DNA of 64,000 nt, taken from positions 1,995,104 to 2,059,103 of the forward strand of contig NZ_JABXWR010000001.1 of the NCBI RefSeq assembly GCF_013377755.1. The letters are read 5' to 3'. A program made the translations under genes and the position numbers. Below are positions 20,831 to 35,800 of this stretch, piece by piece (within the stretch, counting starts at the first letter, position 1; every line of letters starts with the position of its first letter). Under the pieces are notes generated by a model. The model was not told where the DNA came from. It was given only the letters and a program-made list of their open reading frames with translations, and made no database searches. This DNA comes from Methanofollis tationis (GTDB lineage Archaea; Halobacteriota; Methanomicrobia; Methanomicrobiales; Methanofollaceae).

Positions 20831-23800
20831 TGGTTCATCCCCACGCGAGTGGGGAACTCGCACCCGGCACGTACGGGATCAGGATCTCTTACGGCTCATC
20901 CCCACGCGAGTGGGGAACTCCCCTTCAACCGGCGTGCCGACAAATTCGCCCCCGGTTCATCCCCACGCGAGTGGGGAACTCTATAAAAGCTCGCGCTGAC
21001 GCGCCGAGCCTCACGGTTCATCCCCACGCGAGTGGGGAACTCCTTCTCTGCACCTTTCGATGCCTTAACAACATCGGTTCATCCCCACGCGAGTGGGGAA
21101 CTCAGGTGTTGTACCTATAACTAAGGGATAGTTGCCGGTTCATCCCCACGCGAGTGGGGAACTCATTTGATAATTGGATTACAACATATATTCCTTCGGT
21201 TCATCCCCACGCGAGTGGGGAACTCTCCTGAGACTCGGACCACCCAACGAGCGTGAACGGTTCATCCCCACGCGAGTGGGGAACTCGGGATATTAACCCT
21301 ACCGTCCGAGGATACTACCGGTTCATCCCCACGCGAGTGGGGAACTCCTCCCGGTGATCGTCGTCGTGATCCTGATCTCCGGTTCATCCCCACGCGAGTG
21401 GGGAACTCTCTGATGAGACTTTAACAGGCCGTCCTGCTACCGGTTCATCCCCACGCGAGTGGGGAACTCTAAATCACGGGTATTTTCGATTTTCCGCTCC
21501 GCGGTTCATCCCCACGCGAGTGGGGAACTCATCCCCTCCAGCCCCGATGATCATCTATCCGGCGGTTCATCCCCACGCGAGTGGGGAACTCTCTCCGCAT
21601 TCTGGACAGACGAACGAATACACCGGTTCATCCCCACGCGAGTGGGGAACTCTGAATTACAAGATCCTCCCCGCCGGTCTCGCCCGGTTCATCCCCACGC
21701 GAGTGGGGAACTCGACGCCAGCCCCGACGCCGACCGGATACGCCGCGGTTCATCCCCACGCGAGTGGGGAACTCAGATCGTTTGAGGCGTGCCGGATCTG
21801 GTTGTACGGTTCATCCCCACGCGAGTGGGGAACTCCGGCGAGACGGTGGTATCGTCCGTCACTGTTACGGTTCATCCCCACGCGAGTGGGGAACTCAGCA
21901 TAAAAACTATTTTTCTTGCCTCTGCTTACGGTTCATCCCCACGCGAGTGGGGAACTCTCACCGATGCCGGGCGCAACTATTTCGCCGCTCGGTTCATCCC
22001 CACGCGAGTGGGGAACTCGAAACCTGCGGGCGCAATGTGGTTTTGGTCTGCGGTTCATCCCCACGCGAGTGGGGAACTCGCATGAGGGCGTTGACCAGGT
22101 CGATATTGATCGGTTCATCCCCACGCGAGTGGGGAACTCCGTATGTTTCGTCCTATATGGCGTCCTTTGTGCGGTTCATCCCCACGCGAGTGGGGAACTC
22201 AGCTCGGCGGCGAGGATGATGAGATCCGGCTCCGGTTCATCCCCACGCGAGTGGGGAACTCCAGTCCTTCCTCCCAAAGAGCGCGTTAAATTGCGGTTCA
22301 TCCCCACGCGAGTGGGGAACTCCGCTTCAGTTTCGAGGTGACAGGCTCGCCGTACGGTTCATCCCCACGCGAGTGGGGAACTCAGGAGGCCCGAAGGGCC
22401 GGGCGGGGGTTATGCCGGTTCATCCCCACGCGAGTGGGGAACTCTGGAGACTATAAAGAATATGAATGTGCGGAATCGGTTCATCCCCACGCGAGTGGGG
22501 AACTCAAAAACTTGGCGTTTCGGTTCCAAATTATTACCGGTTCATCCCCACGCGAGTGGGGAACTCGCGTTATCCACAATCCGACAGCCGGGACCAGCCG
22601 GTTCATCCCCACGCGAGTGGGGAACTCAGCGTTGATCGAAATGTTGGATATACCAAACTCGGTTCATCCCCACGCGAGTGGGGAACTCTTCGCTAATAGC
22701 GCCGAGATTAATACAAGCGTCGGTTCATCCCCACGCGAGTGGGGAACTCGTCAAACTCGTAATATACCTCCTCTGTCTCACCGGTTCATCCCCACGCGAG
22801 TGGGGAACTCAACGTGAGGTATCCTATGACGATCTGATCACGCGGTTCATCCCCACGCGAGTGGGGAACTCCTCACCAGGGGGAACGAAAACAATCCGCG
22901 TACCGGTTCATCCCCACGCGAGTGGGGAACTCTTCGATATGGCGCGCGAGTTCGATCGGATGCGCCGGTTCATCCCCACGCGAGTGGGGAACTCGGGAAC
23001 TCCTCACGGCCGCGCGCCTGCCGCATCGGTTCATCCCCACGCGAGTGGGGAACTCTCAGAATACTCTTCGGCGAGCGCCGACGCGCGCGGTTCATCCCCA
23101 CGCGAGTGGGGAACTCTGACACGGAATCTGCCAAGGCTGGCATGGTTCCGGTTCATCCCCACGCGAGTGGGGAACTCATGATACATGAAAATCTCTTCGA
23201 CAATATCGCCGGTTCATCCCCACGCGAGTGGGGAACTCTATCTAATACGATTATGGCTGGACCATACAAACGGTTCATCCCCACGCGAGTGGGGAACTCC
23301 CTACGGCATTGACGGCGTGATGAGCGGTAACCGGTTCATCCCCACGCGAGTGGGGAACTCCCGACGTGCGACTGCGAATGCACCTTCGCCGACGGTTCAT
23401 CCCCACGCGAGTGGGGAACTCTCGCCCAGGGTTCGGTTGTCGATGGGTGCGTTCGGTTCATCCCCACGCGAGTGGGGAACTCCTCGCGATGATGAGGGGC
23501 GCCAACGTGGGCAGCGGTTCATCCCCACGCGAGTGGGGAACTCAACTCGTTTTTAATGCGGTGGTCTGGAAGAATCGGTTCATCCCCACGCGAGTGGGGA
23601 ACTCGAAGAGAAACGGTGTCACTGTCTATAGTAGTTCGGTTCATCCCCACGCGAGTGGGGAACTCCTACGAAGTCGGCGTCTCCACCGAAGACTCGCCGG
23701 TTCATCCCCACGCGAGTGGGGAACTCTCATACGATACTGATGCAGTAGGATATGAGAGCGGTTCATCCCCACGCGAGTGGGGAACTCGAGATCATGCTGA

Positions 23801-26800
23801 AGGTCGCCGTGGGCCTCGGCGGTTCATCCCCACGCGAGTGGGGAACTCACTGCCCGGGCATCTGTTAGTATGCCGGACCGCGGTTCATCCCCACGCGAGT
23901 GGGGAACTCGCCTACGGGCTGATCGTCTGGTGGGGGTGGACCGGTTCATCCCCACGCGAGTGGGGAACTCAGCAGGTCGGTGATGTTAGACAGGTCAATT
24001 GCCGGTTCATCCCCACGCGAGTGGGGAACTCGTTATCTTCCCGTTCAGTCTGACGGAGCAGATCGGTTCATCCCCACGCGAGTGGGGAACTCCCGATCAT
24101 ACCCGGTCTGATCGCCCCCTCTCCCGGTTCATCCCCACGCGAGTGGGGAACTCCCGCGCCACTCGGCGATGTTCTGGACCGCTGCCGGTTCATCCCCACG
24201 CGAGTGGGGAACTCGTATCGTTCTCCTGTACGGCTGCTGCGGTCTCGGTTCATCCCCACGCGAGTGGGGAACTCGCGACCTTCACTCCCTCCAGCCCGGA
24301 TACCGCCGGTTCATCCCCACGCGAGTGGGGAACTCAGGGAGACCCGCGAGACATCCGGCAGGGTGATCGGTTCATCCCCACGCGAGTGGGGAACTCGCCT
24401 CCTGAGCCGCCTGCATCGCCCAATTTGCGGTTCATCCCCACGCGAGTGGGGAACTCCACTTAAGGAGCAACTGATCGCCCCTGATCTCCGGTTCATCCCC
24501 ACGCGAGTGGGGAACTCGGGCTGGCTGAAATACGCATTCCTGAACTCTGCGGTTCATCCCCACGCGAGTGGGGAACTCCTGCTCTCGGGGTGGGTGTCGG
24601 GGCTCTCGGCCGGTTCATCCCCACGCGAGTGGGGAACTCAGCACGGTGCCTCAGCACGGTGCGGAGCGAGCCGGTTCATCCCCACGCGAGTGGGGAACTC
24701 GTGGCAACCTGCACGTAGGAGGTGGTATAGTTCGGTTCATCCCCACGCGAGTGGGGAACTCGATGGAGCGAATCGGTTGATACCGGCGGAGAACGGTTCA
24801 TCCCCACGCGAGTGGGGAACTCCCTAGATGCGTCCTTTACCATGTCTATTGTCACGGTTCATCCCCACGCGAGTGGGGAACTCAAGAACTCTCGGCGGGT
24901 TGTTTTGCCGCTCGCCGGTTCATCCCCACGCGAGTGGGGAACTCACGATGACGACGAATCAGCGCTTATTGTGGATCGGTTCATCCCCACGCGAGTGGGG
25001 AACTCGTCGTTCAGCCGGCGTGCTACAGCACATCCGGGCGGTTCATCCCCACGCGAGTGGGGAACTCAACAGTCTCAGGTGCTCCTCCGAAACACCGCCC
25101 GGTTCATCCCCACGCGAGTGGGGAACTCGAGGTATCTGTCGGTGTTTTCGTATTCGATGACGGTTCATCCCCACGCGAGTGGGGAACTCTGATTCATGGG
25201 TGCAATCTCGAGGAGCGTTGACGGTTCATCCCCACGCGAGTGGGGAACTCCCGAGAGACGACGACGCCGACTCTGTGTCTGCCGGTTCATCCCCACGCGA
25301 GTGGGGAACTCACCTGCGCCTGCGTCAAATCCTTGGCAGGCTCCGGTTCATCCCCACGCGAGTGGGGAACTCAAGATCACGTTCCCGGACACTTCCAATC
25401 TGACCGGTTCATCCCCACGCGAGTGGGGAACTCAGCACCTTGGCTACGATGAGGACGAATCTGCGCGGTTCATCCCCACGCGAGTGGGGAACTCGCATGC
25501 GGTCCAACATTTTCTGCCTGACCCGACGGTTCATCCCCACGCGAGTGGGGAACTCATGGCCATATTCGTGTGCTTCGTCATATAGGGCGGTTCATCCCCA
25601 CGCGAGTGGGGAACTCATCAACGTAGGTCGTTTTAGTGTCTATATGGGCGGTTCATCCCCACGCGAGTGGGGAACTCGGTATCACCACCAGGTTTCGCGG
25701 GCGGAGGAACGGTTCATCCCCACGCGAGTGGGGAACTCGTACGTCGACGTCATATTCCAGCGCACATGCCGGTTCATCCCCACGCGAGTGGGGAACTCGA
25801 CGCCGTTGTAATGTATAATGCGCCCTACGACGGTTCATCCCCACGCGAGTGGGGAACTCGGAAGAACGTTATAATATGTTTCTTCTTCTTCAGGTTCATC
25901 CCCACGCGAGTGGGGAACTCTTTGCGTGGTCATGGCCGCTCCTCCTCCTCATCGGTTCATCCCCACGCGAGTGGGGAACTCTCTGCTCGTTCCAGGGCGC
26001 AGGAAAGGTTGCCCGGTTCATCCCCACGCGAGTGGGGAACTCTCGACGAACCGGAACTCCGGCCGGACAATCCGCGGTTCATCCCCACGCGAGTGGGGAA
26101 CTCTTCTCTCGAGGTCATGTTCTCTCCTCCGTGGGCGGTTCATCCCCACGCGAGTGGGGAACTCTCGACCCGCAGGGGGCCCCATTCTCTCGAGGTCGGT
26201 TCATCCCCACGCGAGTGGGGAACTCGCCGAGCGGGGACGCCGCAAAGGCGATTCAGTCGGTTCATCCCCACGCGAGTGGGGAACTCATATCGGCGGTCTG
26301 AACGAATGCGATCCTGCGCGGTTCATCCCCACGCGAGTGGGGAACTCTGATTAGTCTAAGACCCTACCAAGAAGACGCCCGGTTCATCCCCACGCGAGTG
26401 GGGAACTCAAATCAACGAGTTCCGTTGTCTGTTCCCGGGTCGGTTCATCCCCACGCGAGTGGGGAACTCGGTGTGCTCCTGGTTGTGCTCAGATTCTCGG
26501 TGCGGTTCATCCCCACGCGAGTGGGGAACTCACAGGGCCGATTGATTGCAGTACTGTCCACGACGGTTCATCCCCACGCGAGTGGGGAACTCTTGGTCCA
26601 GCGTGAGAGGGCACAGCGTCCATGCGGTTCATCCCCACGCGAGTGGGGAACTCTTTGTCCTCTATCTCCTCATTTCGGAGTTTTGCGGTTCATCCCCACG
26701 CGAGTGGGGAACTCTCGGTCAGGATCGTTGTTGCTCGTCGAACACTCGGTTCATCCCCACGCGAGTGGGGAACTCCGCCTCCGCCGCATCCGCCGCCGCA

Positions 26801-29800
26801 AACAGCGCGGTTCATCCCCACGCGAGTGGGGAACTCAGATTCACGGGTGCAATTTCAAGGAGCGTTGACGGTTCATCCCCACGCGAGTGGGGAACTCTAG
26901 GGTGGGGTTTATAAGTCGGAGTATAACAGCGGTTCATCCCCACGCGAGTGGGGAACTCCCAGAGCGAGCGCAGAAACGCGTAGGATTCCTCGGTTCATCC
27001 CCACGCGAGTGGGGAACTCAATACCCTTCTCTGCAAGAAGAGTTTTAAGTTCGGTTCATCCCCACGCGAGTGGGGAACTCACCGAAAGAATCGCAAATTA
27101 GTCGAGCCTTTCCGGTTCATCCCCACGCGAGTGGGGAACTCTCCTACAAAAATACCGCCAATGTAAAAAGAGACGGTTCATCCCCACGCGAGTGGGGAAC
27201 TCTCCTCTTTCCGGTACGCCTCGCTCTCGATCCGCGGTTCATCCCCACGCGAGTGGGGAACTCCCTATGGAGGAATAAGCCTAAGTGCAGTTGTTCGGTT
27301 CATCCCCACGCGAGTGGGGAACTCAGACGGGGAGTTAGTCGGTATAATTCCAGTCTCGGTTCATCCCCACGCGAGTGGGGAACTCAATTGGACGGTTTTG
27401 GGTACTGGAAGTTCAGTCGGTTCATCCCCACGCGAGTGGGGAACTCCCAATCGCAAGAAATACGATAGTCTTAACGTCCGGTTCATCCCCACGCGAGTGG
27501 GGAACTCTTTTCAGAATCTCATCAGCCTTCTTCTCATTAAGGTTCATCCCCACGCGAGTGGGGAACTCGCGGGCTGAACGGTTACAACGGCGATCAGTGG
27601 CGGTTCATCCCCACGCGAGTGGGGAACTCCTACGCCCGCAGGGTTCATTCTGAGAGGGTTTCGGTTCATCCCCACGCGAGTGGGGAACTCAAAAGCATAA
27701 GCACGTCCATCTTACAATCTACTGGTTCATCCCCACGCGAGTGGGGAACTCACCTGCACCCCGCATTTTGAGCCTCGATTATCAGGTTCATCCCCACGCG
27801 AGTGGGGAACTCCTGGTACTGTCGCACTGTGGAGCATTATCCCCCGGTTCATCCCCACGCGAGTGGGGAACTCCCGAGGGAGACCGGACAACCCGCCAAG
27901 CGTAGCGGTTCATCCCCACGCGAGTGGGGAACTCCGTGATTCGGAAAACGCAAAACTTATCCTCACCGGTTCATCCCCACGCGAGTGGGGAACTCGTCTC
28001 GCCGGGAGACGTAATCACACTCGAACTCGGTTCATCCCCACGCGAGTGGGGAACTCATTTTCTGCCGGACCCTAGATGCGTCTTTCACCGGTTCATCCCC
28101 ACGCGAGTGGGGAACTCTTCTAATTGGCGGGCAGCACGACTTCATGGCTCGGTTCATCCCCACGCGAGTGGGGAACTCCGACCAATCTTCTGAATGCACC
28201 CGATCGTCGTCGGTTCATCCCCACGCGAGTGGGGAACTCTTCGGCCTGTTCAACCAACGCCTCCTGCATCTCGGTTCATCCCCACGCGAGTGGGGAACTC
28301 AGGAGGGCCATGTAGCGGTTGAACGCCGGGCTCGGTTCATCCCCACGCGAGTGGGGAACTCCCGGCCGCCGACGATCTTGTCGGTCCGCTCGTCGGTTCA
28401 TCCCCACGCGAGTGGGGAACTCATGTGTCGATTCGCCCACCACAGGTTTGGGTGCGGTTCATCCCCACGCGAGTGGGGAACTCTTTCTGAGATATGCAAG
28501 CGCCTTGAGGGTTGCCGGTTCATCCCCACGCGAGTGGGGAACTCGCCGGGATAGGCGATAGAGAGTACCCCGAGATCGGTTCATCCCCACGCGAGTGGGG
28601 AACTCGAGTTTTTCCAGCGGTTTTCAGCAGCTGCTTTCGGTTCATCCCCACGCGAGTGGGGAACTCCGTATTACTGCGGCAGAAGCCAATTCATACCTCG
28701 GTTCATCCCCACGCGAGTGGGGAACTCGATAACACCACCAGCTGGCGAGGGTTGAGGAACGGTTCATCCCCACGCGAGTGGGGAACTCGAGAGAGAGCAT
28801 GAGGTACCGCCCGTTGCCGTCGGTTCATCCCCACGCGAGTGGGGAACTCGCTGTTCCTATAATTACGGGATAATTGCCCTGCGGTTCATCCCCACGCGAG
28901 TGGGGAACTCGGCGTTATCCGTAACTCGCGTTCTATGAGGGCCGGTTCATCCCCACGCGAGTGGGGAACTCGGCAGATAGATCCGGCCGTCCGGCCCCAT
29001 GAGCGGTTCATCCCCACGCGAGTGGGGAACTCGTCTGGATTCAACCTCGGCGTTTCTGACCTTGGCCGGTTCATCCCCACGCGAGTGGGGAACTCCGTCG
29101 GGGTCACTGGCTAATCTTACGGCATATCGGTTCATCCCCACGCGAGTGGGGAACTCTTCATGAGCGTTTCCGAGCAGTGCGGTGACGACGGTTCATCCCC
29201 ACGCGAGTGGGGAACTCCATATGACGCCGGCACCGCGTATCCCGCGCGCAGGTTCATCCCCACGCGAGTGGGGAACTCAGTGGGTCCTCAGCCGCCTGCA
29301 TGCCCGCTCTCGGTTCATCCCCACGCGAGTGGGGAACTCAGCGGTGATACTGCCGAGGTTGTCTACCTCGACGGTTCATCCCCACGCGAGTGGGGAACTC
29401 GTTCCCAAGACCGACAAGGCAATCCTCGCCGTCGGTTCATCCCCACGCGAGTGGGGAACTCCTCAAGCATTGCCTCACATTTTGCCACAATTGCGGTTCA
29501 TCCCCACGCGAGTGGGGAACTCTGGTCGGCCTGTGTTTTTATGGCGATTGCGGCCGGTTCATCCCCACGCGAGTGGGGAACTCTGTTAGATGAGGTTGAA
29601 CGAGCGCCGATTCCTCGGTTCATCCCCACGCGAGTGGGGAACTCTGTGCCGGTCGAGTCGTAGAGGACGGTGCCGTTGGTTCATCCCCACGCGAGTGGGG
29701 AACTCGGCGCGTCTCCGGACCCATCGCCGCCGTTCGCCGGTTCATCCCCACGCGAGTGGGGAACTCGGAATCTTGGACGATTCGGGAGACGAAGAATTCG

Positions 29801-32800
29801 GTTCATCCCCACGCGAGTGGGGAACTCGGTACAGGAGTCGACGAACGTGACGTGATACCAGGTTCATCCCCACGCGAGTGGGGAACTCTCCCCGGGCGGC
29901 GGCCGCAGCATCCCCGCCCCCGGTTCATCCCCACGCGAGTGGGGAACTCGGAGTCTTCGTCGGCGATCCAGGAGTGGATGACGGTTCATCCCCACGCGAG
30001 TGGGGAACTCCGACCGTCAGGACCGAGGGTACCTACCTCACGCGGTTCATCCCCACGCGAGTGGGGAACTCATTGGAAGAGAATTAATAGTAGGTATGTT
30101 CGTCGGTTCATCCCCACGCGAGTGGGGAACTCGAATGAGAGGCTGTATTTCGAATTCTCGGCCTCGGTTCATCCCCACGCGAGTGGGGAACTCGGCGTGG
30201 TAGCGTGGGTGGCATCGGAGAACTCAGGTTCATCCCCACGCGAGTGGGGAACTCTGCAACGCAGTCCAATCCCCTACAATATATAGCGGTTCATCCCCAC
30301 GCGAGTGGGGAACTCGCAATCGAGGCCGCAAAGGCTCAGGTTGCCAGCGGTTCATCCCCACGCGAGTGGGGAACTCGCCTTCGATGGGAGTTTAGCGTTC
30401 TTCTCGGCCGGTTCATCCCCACGCGAGTGGGGAACTCTCTGCCGCAGTAATACGCCCTTTTTTATACCACGGTTCATCCCCACGCGAGTGGGGAACTCGT
30501 GTTTCCGCTATCGGTCGCAGTGTTCGGGGGCGGTTCATCCCCACGCGAGTGGGGAACTCATCTAAACCACCCTCTTTGTAGAGATATGCTTCGGTTCATC
30601 CCCACGCGAGTGGGGAACTCTAGAAAATAACATCTCTTCATCTCCTGTTTATCGGTTCATCCCCACGCGAGTGGGGAACTCAAAAGGGGGTTTTAGCGGG
30701 GAGATAATCGAGGCGGTTCATCCCCACGCGAGTGGGGAACTCTGGTTCCGTTGGTTATTACAGAATTTGTGGTTCGGTTCATCCCCACGCGAGTGGGGAA
30801 CTCCATTCGTCACTGAGGAGTGTTGTTGCCGATATCGGTTCATCCCCACGCGAGTGGGGAACTCCCTGGATTGTGCCCCGGTGGCGATCCTGGTCGCGGT
30901 TCATCCCCACGCGAGTGGGGAACTCTGATAAGATAGGATGAAGAATGGGTTAAGTCGCGGTTCATCCCCACGCGAGTGGGGAACTCTATGAATCCAATGC
31001 TACGGCGGGGTAGGGGAGCGGTTCATCCCCACGCGAGTGGGGAACTCATTAACCGTGATAGAGTCGCCAAGGTTGGCGACGGTTCATCCCCACGCGAGTG
31101 GGGAACTCACTATACCTATTCAGACGCAAAAACTCTAACGCGGTTCATCCCCACGCGAGTGGGGAACTCTGCCTGACGGGGTGATTGATAGGGTATTTTT
31201 CCGGTTCATCCCCACGCGAGTGGGGAACTCAGCGCCAACAAACACGATACCCTTGACGATATCGGTTCATCCCCACGCGAGTGGGGAACTCTTCTTTCAA
31301 ACTCATGTTCTCTCCTCCGTGGGCGGTTCATCCCCACGCGAGTGGGGAACTCATAGCGATCGACAGCGCAGCCTCCGCCCTCCTCGGTTCATCCCCACGC
31401 GAGTGGGGAACTCGCCTCGTTGGGGGGGCGGTTTTCTTCTTCTCGCGGTTCATCCCCACGCGAGTGGGGAACTCATCGTGAAATTCGGTTGTTTCCTACC
31501 GACTACCGGTTCATCCCCACGCGAGTGGGGAACTCTGTGGCCGTTTCTCAGTTCAGGCGAATAATTGCGGTTCATCCCCACGCGAGTGGGGAACTCGAAA
31601 TACAACCTATCACGCGCCTTAGAATCGGCGGTTCATCCCCACGCGAGTGGGGAACTCCCACCTCAGGCTCGAACGGCTGGCGGCCCTCTCGGTTCATCCC
31701 CACGCGAGTGGGGAACTCGAGGTTGAGGGAGAGGTGGTGATGGGGTCCGCCGGTTCATCCCCACGCGAGTGGGGAACTCTTAGGGGTAGGAGTATCGCCA
31801 TAAGCGATTTTCGGTTCATCCCCACGCGAGTGGGGAACTCATAGACATTAAATCAATAATCGTTTGTTTTTCCGGTTCATCCCCACGCGAGTGGGGAACT
31901 CAGTAGGAGTTTCTGTTGGAGTTACAGTCACAACGGTTCATCCCCACGCGAGTGGGGAACTCTAATATCATCTCTAATCGGCGTAAAAATTCTTCGGTTC
32001 ATCCCCACGCGAGTGGGGAACTCGCATTTGGGCGAAACGGAGGAAAAAACGGGAACGGTTCATCCCCACGCGAGTGGGGAACTCACAAGGCCGATTGATT
32101 GCACTAGTGTCCACGACGGTTCATCCCCACGCGAGTGGGGAACTCTGCTTGGACGCCGCTTTTGCGTACGCCGCTGCCGGTTCATCCCCACGCGAGTGGG
32201 GAACTCGAAGAATGGGACGAGGAGATTGGCGCCTAACCCGGTTCATCCCCACGCGAGTGGGGAACTCTCCCCACATTCTGGACAGATGAAGGAAAACGCC
32301 GGTTCATCCCCACGCGAGTGGGGAACTCCACCTGCACCCCGCGTTTTGAGCCTCGGATATCGGTTCATCCCCACGCGAGTGGGGAACTCATCCCGGCGCG
32401 CATCTCGGAGCCCGCCGTGCGCGGTTCATCCCCACGCGAGTGGGGAACTCCGAGTATGAGAGAGTCTATATCGAGCCTCTCCCGGTTCATCCCCACGCGA
32501 GTGGGGAACTCTCTGAGATACACCCGAATAGTCGAGATAGGATCGGTTCATCCCCACGCGAGTGGGGAACTCCCAGAGCGAGCGCAGAAACGCGTAGGAC
32601 TCCTCGGTTCATCCCCACGCGAGTGGGGAACTCGTGTTGTGGCACTGAATCCTCTATCGGCATCTCGGTTCATCCCCACGCGAGTGGGGAACTCTCAGGC
32701 TCAGGGTATGTGTTCGCATCCCATAGCGGTTCATCCCCACGCGAGTGGGGAACTCCTGACAGCGACAGGTTTATGTATAACAGTGTTCGGTTCATCCCCA

Positions 32801-35800
32801 CGCGAGTGGGGAACTCCGGGACGACGCGGAGCGCCGGCGGTACGGTTTCGGTTCATCCCCACGCGAGTGGGGAACTCTCACCGCGGCGGCCTTGCGGCTG
32901 GCCTGTGCCCGGTTCATCCCCACGCGAGTGGGGAACTCAGGGAATACGCAGAAAGAGTTTAGAGACCGTTCGGTTCATCCCCACGCGAGTGGGGAACTCT
33001 TAACGCCTTACTTAATTGGCAATGGAACAAACGGTTCATCCCCACGCGAGTGGGGAACTCTGTTTTTTCCCTCCTCACTGATCGAACGGGGTCGGTTCAT
33101 CCCCACGCGAGTGGGGAACTCGTGGATCCCCGGGAGCGGTCGGATGTGGTGAACGGTTCATCCCCACGCGAGTGGGGAACTCTCATACTGGGAGAACCGG
33201 ATCGAGAAAGGATTCGGTTCATCCCCACGCGAGTGGGGAACTCTGTCACCCTCACCACCGACCCGGCCATGCACGCGGTTCATCCCCACGCGAGTGGGGA
33301 ACTCTCGCTACCAGTTGGGACAACTCCCGTATCGCCCGGTTCATCCCCACGCGAGTGGGGAACTCTTTTTGGTATGTGCGATATGTATATATACCGACGG
33401 TTCATCCCCACGCGAGTGGGGAACTCATTACGCGTGCATTAAACACCCGTCCTGCCCTCGGTTCATCCCCACGCGAGTGGGGAACTCGACGATATCGTCG
33501 GGCTCGCGGCGCATACGCGCGGTTCATCCCCACGCGAGTGGGGAACTCGCGACAGAGACAGGGTCCAGCGAGGGGACGGCCGGTTCATCCCCACGCGAGT
33601 GGGGAACTCCGCGCACGATAGGTACCGACGCTGGTGATGCTCGGTTCATCCCCACGCGAGTGGGGAACTCGTGATATTCCCATCAGACGTCGAGGAATAT
33701 TACGGTTCATCCCCACGCGAGTGGGGAACTCAGCACCTTGGCTACGACGACGATGAATCGGCGCGGTTCATCCCCACGCGAGTGGGGAACTCGCCGAGGG
33801 TAAAGAGGCGGGTGCTCCCCTATTCGGTTCATCCCCACGCGAGTGGGGAACTCACGGTAGCGACCGTCAGGACCGAGTGTGCCCACGGTTCATCCCCACG
33901 CGAGTGGGGAACTCGACCATCACCGTTTCTCCGGCGTGGGCAGGTCCGGTTCATCCCCACGCGAGTGGGGAACTCTTCATAAAGTATCACCCCCACGAGT
34001 CTCCAGCCGGTTCATCCCCACGCGAGTGGGGAACTCCGGTATCCTCCGGTGCTATCGCCGCCCGGCTTGGGTTCATCCCCACGCGAGTGGGGAACTCTCG
34101 TTCTCCGATGACAGAACCGAGAATCTGGCCGGTTCATCCCCACGCGAGTGGGGAACTCGGTCGAGGCGGTTTTTCCCCGTTTGCTACCCATGGTTCATCC
34201 CCACGCGAGTGGGGAACTCGCTATATCGAGGACGTAGATGAGCTAAGATCCCGGTTCATCCCCACGCGAGTGGGGAACTCGCGGCAAGACCAGCCCAAGC
34301 AGAAACGTCAGACGGTTCATCCCCACGCGAGTGGGGAACTCGTGGATGTTTGGACACGGCGAAGTAAAAGCTACGGTTCATCCCCACGCGAGTGGGGAAC
34401 TCCTACTCCGCCTCCACCGAAGAGGCAGCATTATCGGTTCATCCCCACGCGAGTGGGGAACTCGACGTACTACAAGAGGATGCAGGAGGGCGGAGCGGTT
34501 CATCCCCACGCGAGTGGGGAACTCGTTTACTACGTTAACAAAGAATCTAATCCTAACGGTTCATCCCCACGCGAGTGGGGAACTCACGATCGCCACGGTC
34601 GCCGCCGGCCTCCCGACCGGTTCATCCCCACGCGAGTGGGGAACTCCTGCGAGAAATGATCCTCTTCTCTCCCCCCCCCGGTTCATCCCCACGCGAGTGG
34701 GGAACTCTATTATCAGGGGTGGTTCTGGATACGTTCGGCCGGTTCATCCCCACGCGAGTGGGGAACTCACCCTCTCCGCCGCCAGCGCCGGCGATCTCTA
34801 CGGTTCATCCCCACGCGAGTGGGGAACTCTGAGTATGGGCCTTAACTTATCGGCTCCGTTCCGGTTCATCCCCACGCGAGTGGGGAACTCGTTTCCGCCA
34901 TAATCGAGGATCATGCAGTTTTCGGTTCATCCCCACGCGAGTGGGGAACTCAATGGATACGAGAAACGGCGAAACGAATTAAACGGTTCATCCCCACGCG
35001 AGTGGGGAACTCTGATCCGGCGGGGATCGTCCTTCGGAGGTGATGGGTTCATCCCCACGCGAGTGGGGAACTCGTTCTTGTTTAAATGATGGATCTGCAA
35101 ATTCTCGGTTCATCCCCACGCGAGTGGGGAACTCATAACCCTCGCCATCCATGAGGCGGTAATGGCCGGTTCATCCCCACGCGAGTGGGGAACTCCCGGA
35201 AAAAAAATCAGGTGGAAGGTTATCGATCGGTTCATCCCCACGCGAGTGGGGAACTCGCCGACACGTATTTTGCGAACGTTTGCGGCGACGGTTCATCCCC
35301 ACGCGAGTGGGGAACTCTGCATTATCTCGCTCGAGGATGAGAGAGTCCACGGTTCATCCCCACGCGAGTGGGGAACTCAACCAGAAATGGATGAAGAATC
35401 AAAAGGATTTCGGTTCATCCCCACGCGAGTGGGGAACTCGGCGGTTTGAGTGGCCGAAAAACTCACTCAAACGGTTCATCCCCACGCGAGTGGGGAACTC
35501 TAAATATACCCATCCTGGCCGAGACACGCCCCCGGTTCATCCCCACGCGAGTGGGGAACTCTAGATATTGCGTCAGCCACCGCCGAGAGTGTGCGGTTCA
35601 TCCCCACGCGAGTGGGGAACTCCGTTTTGCGGCGCAGACGTCCCCGCAGTCTGCCGGTTCATCCCCACGCGAGTGGGGAACTCCGTTGATTACAACGTCG
35701 GGGTCACTGGCTAATCGGTTCATCCCCACGCGAGTGGGGAACTCGAGGTCAGCATCCCAGTAACCGCATCAATTACCGGTTCATCCCCACGCGAGTGGGG

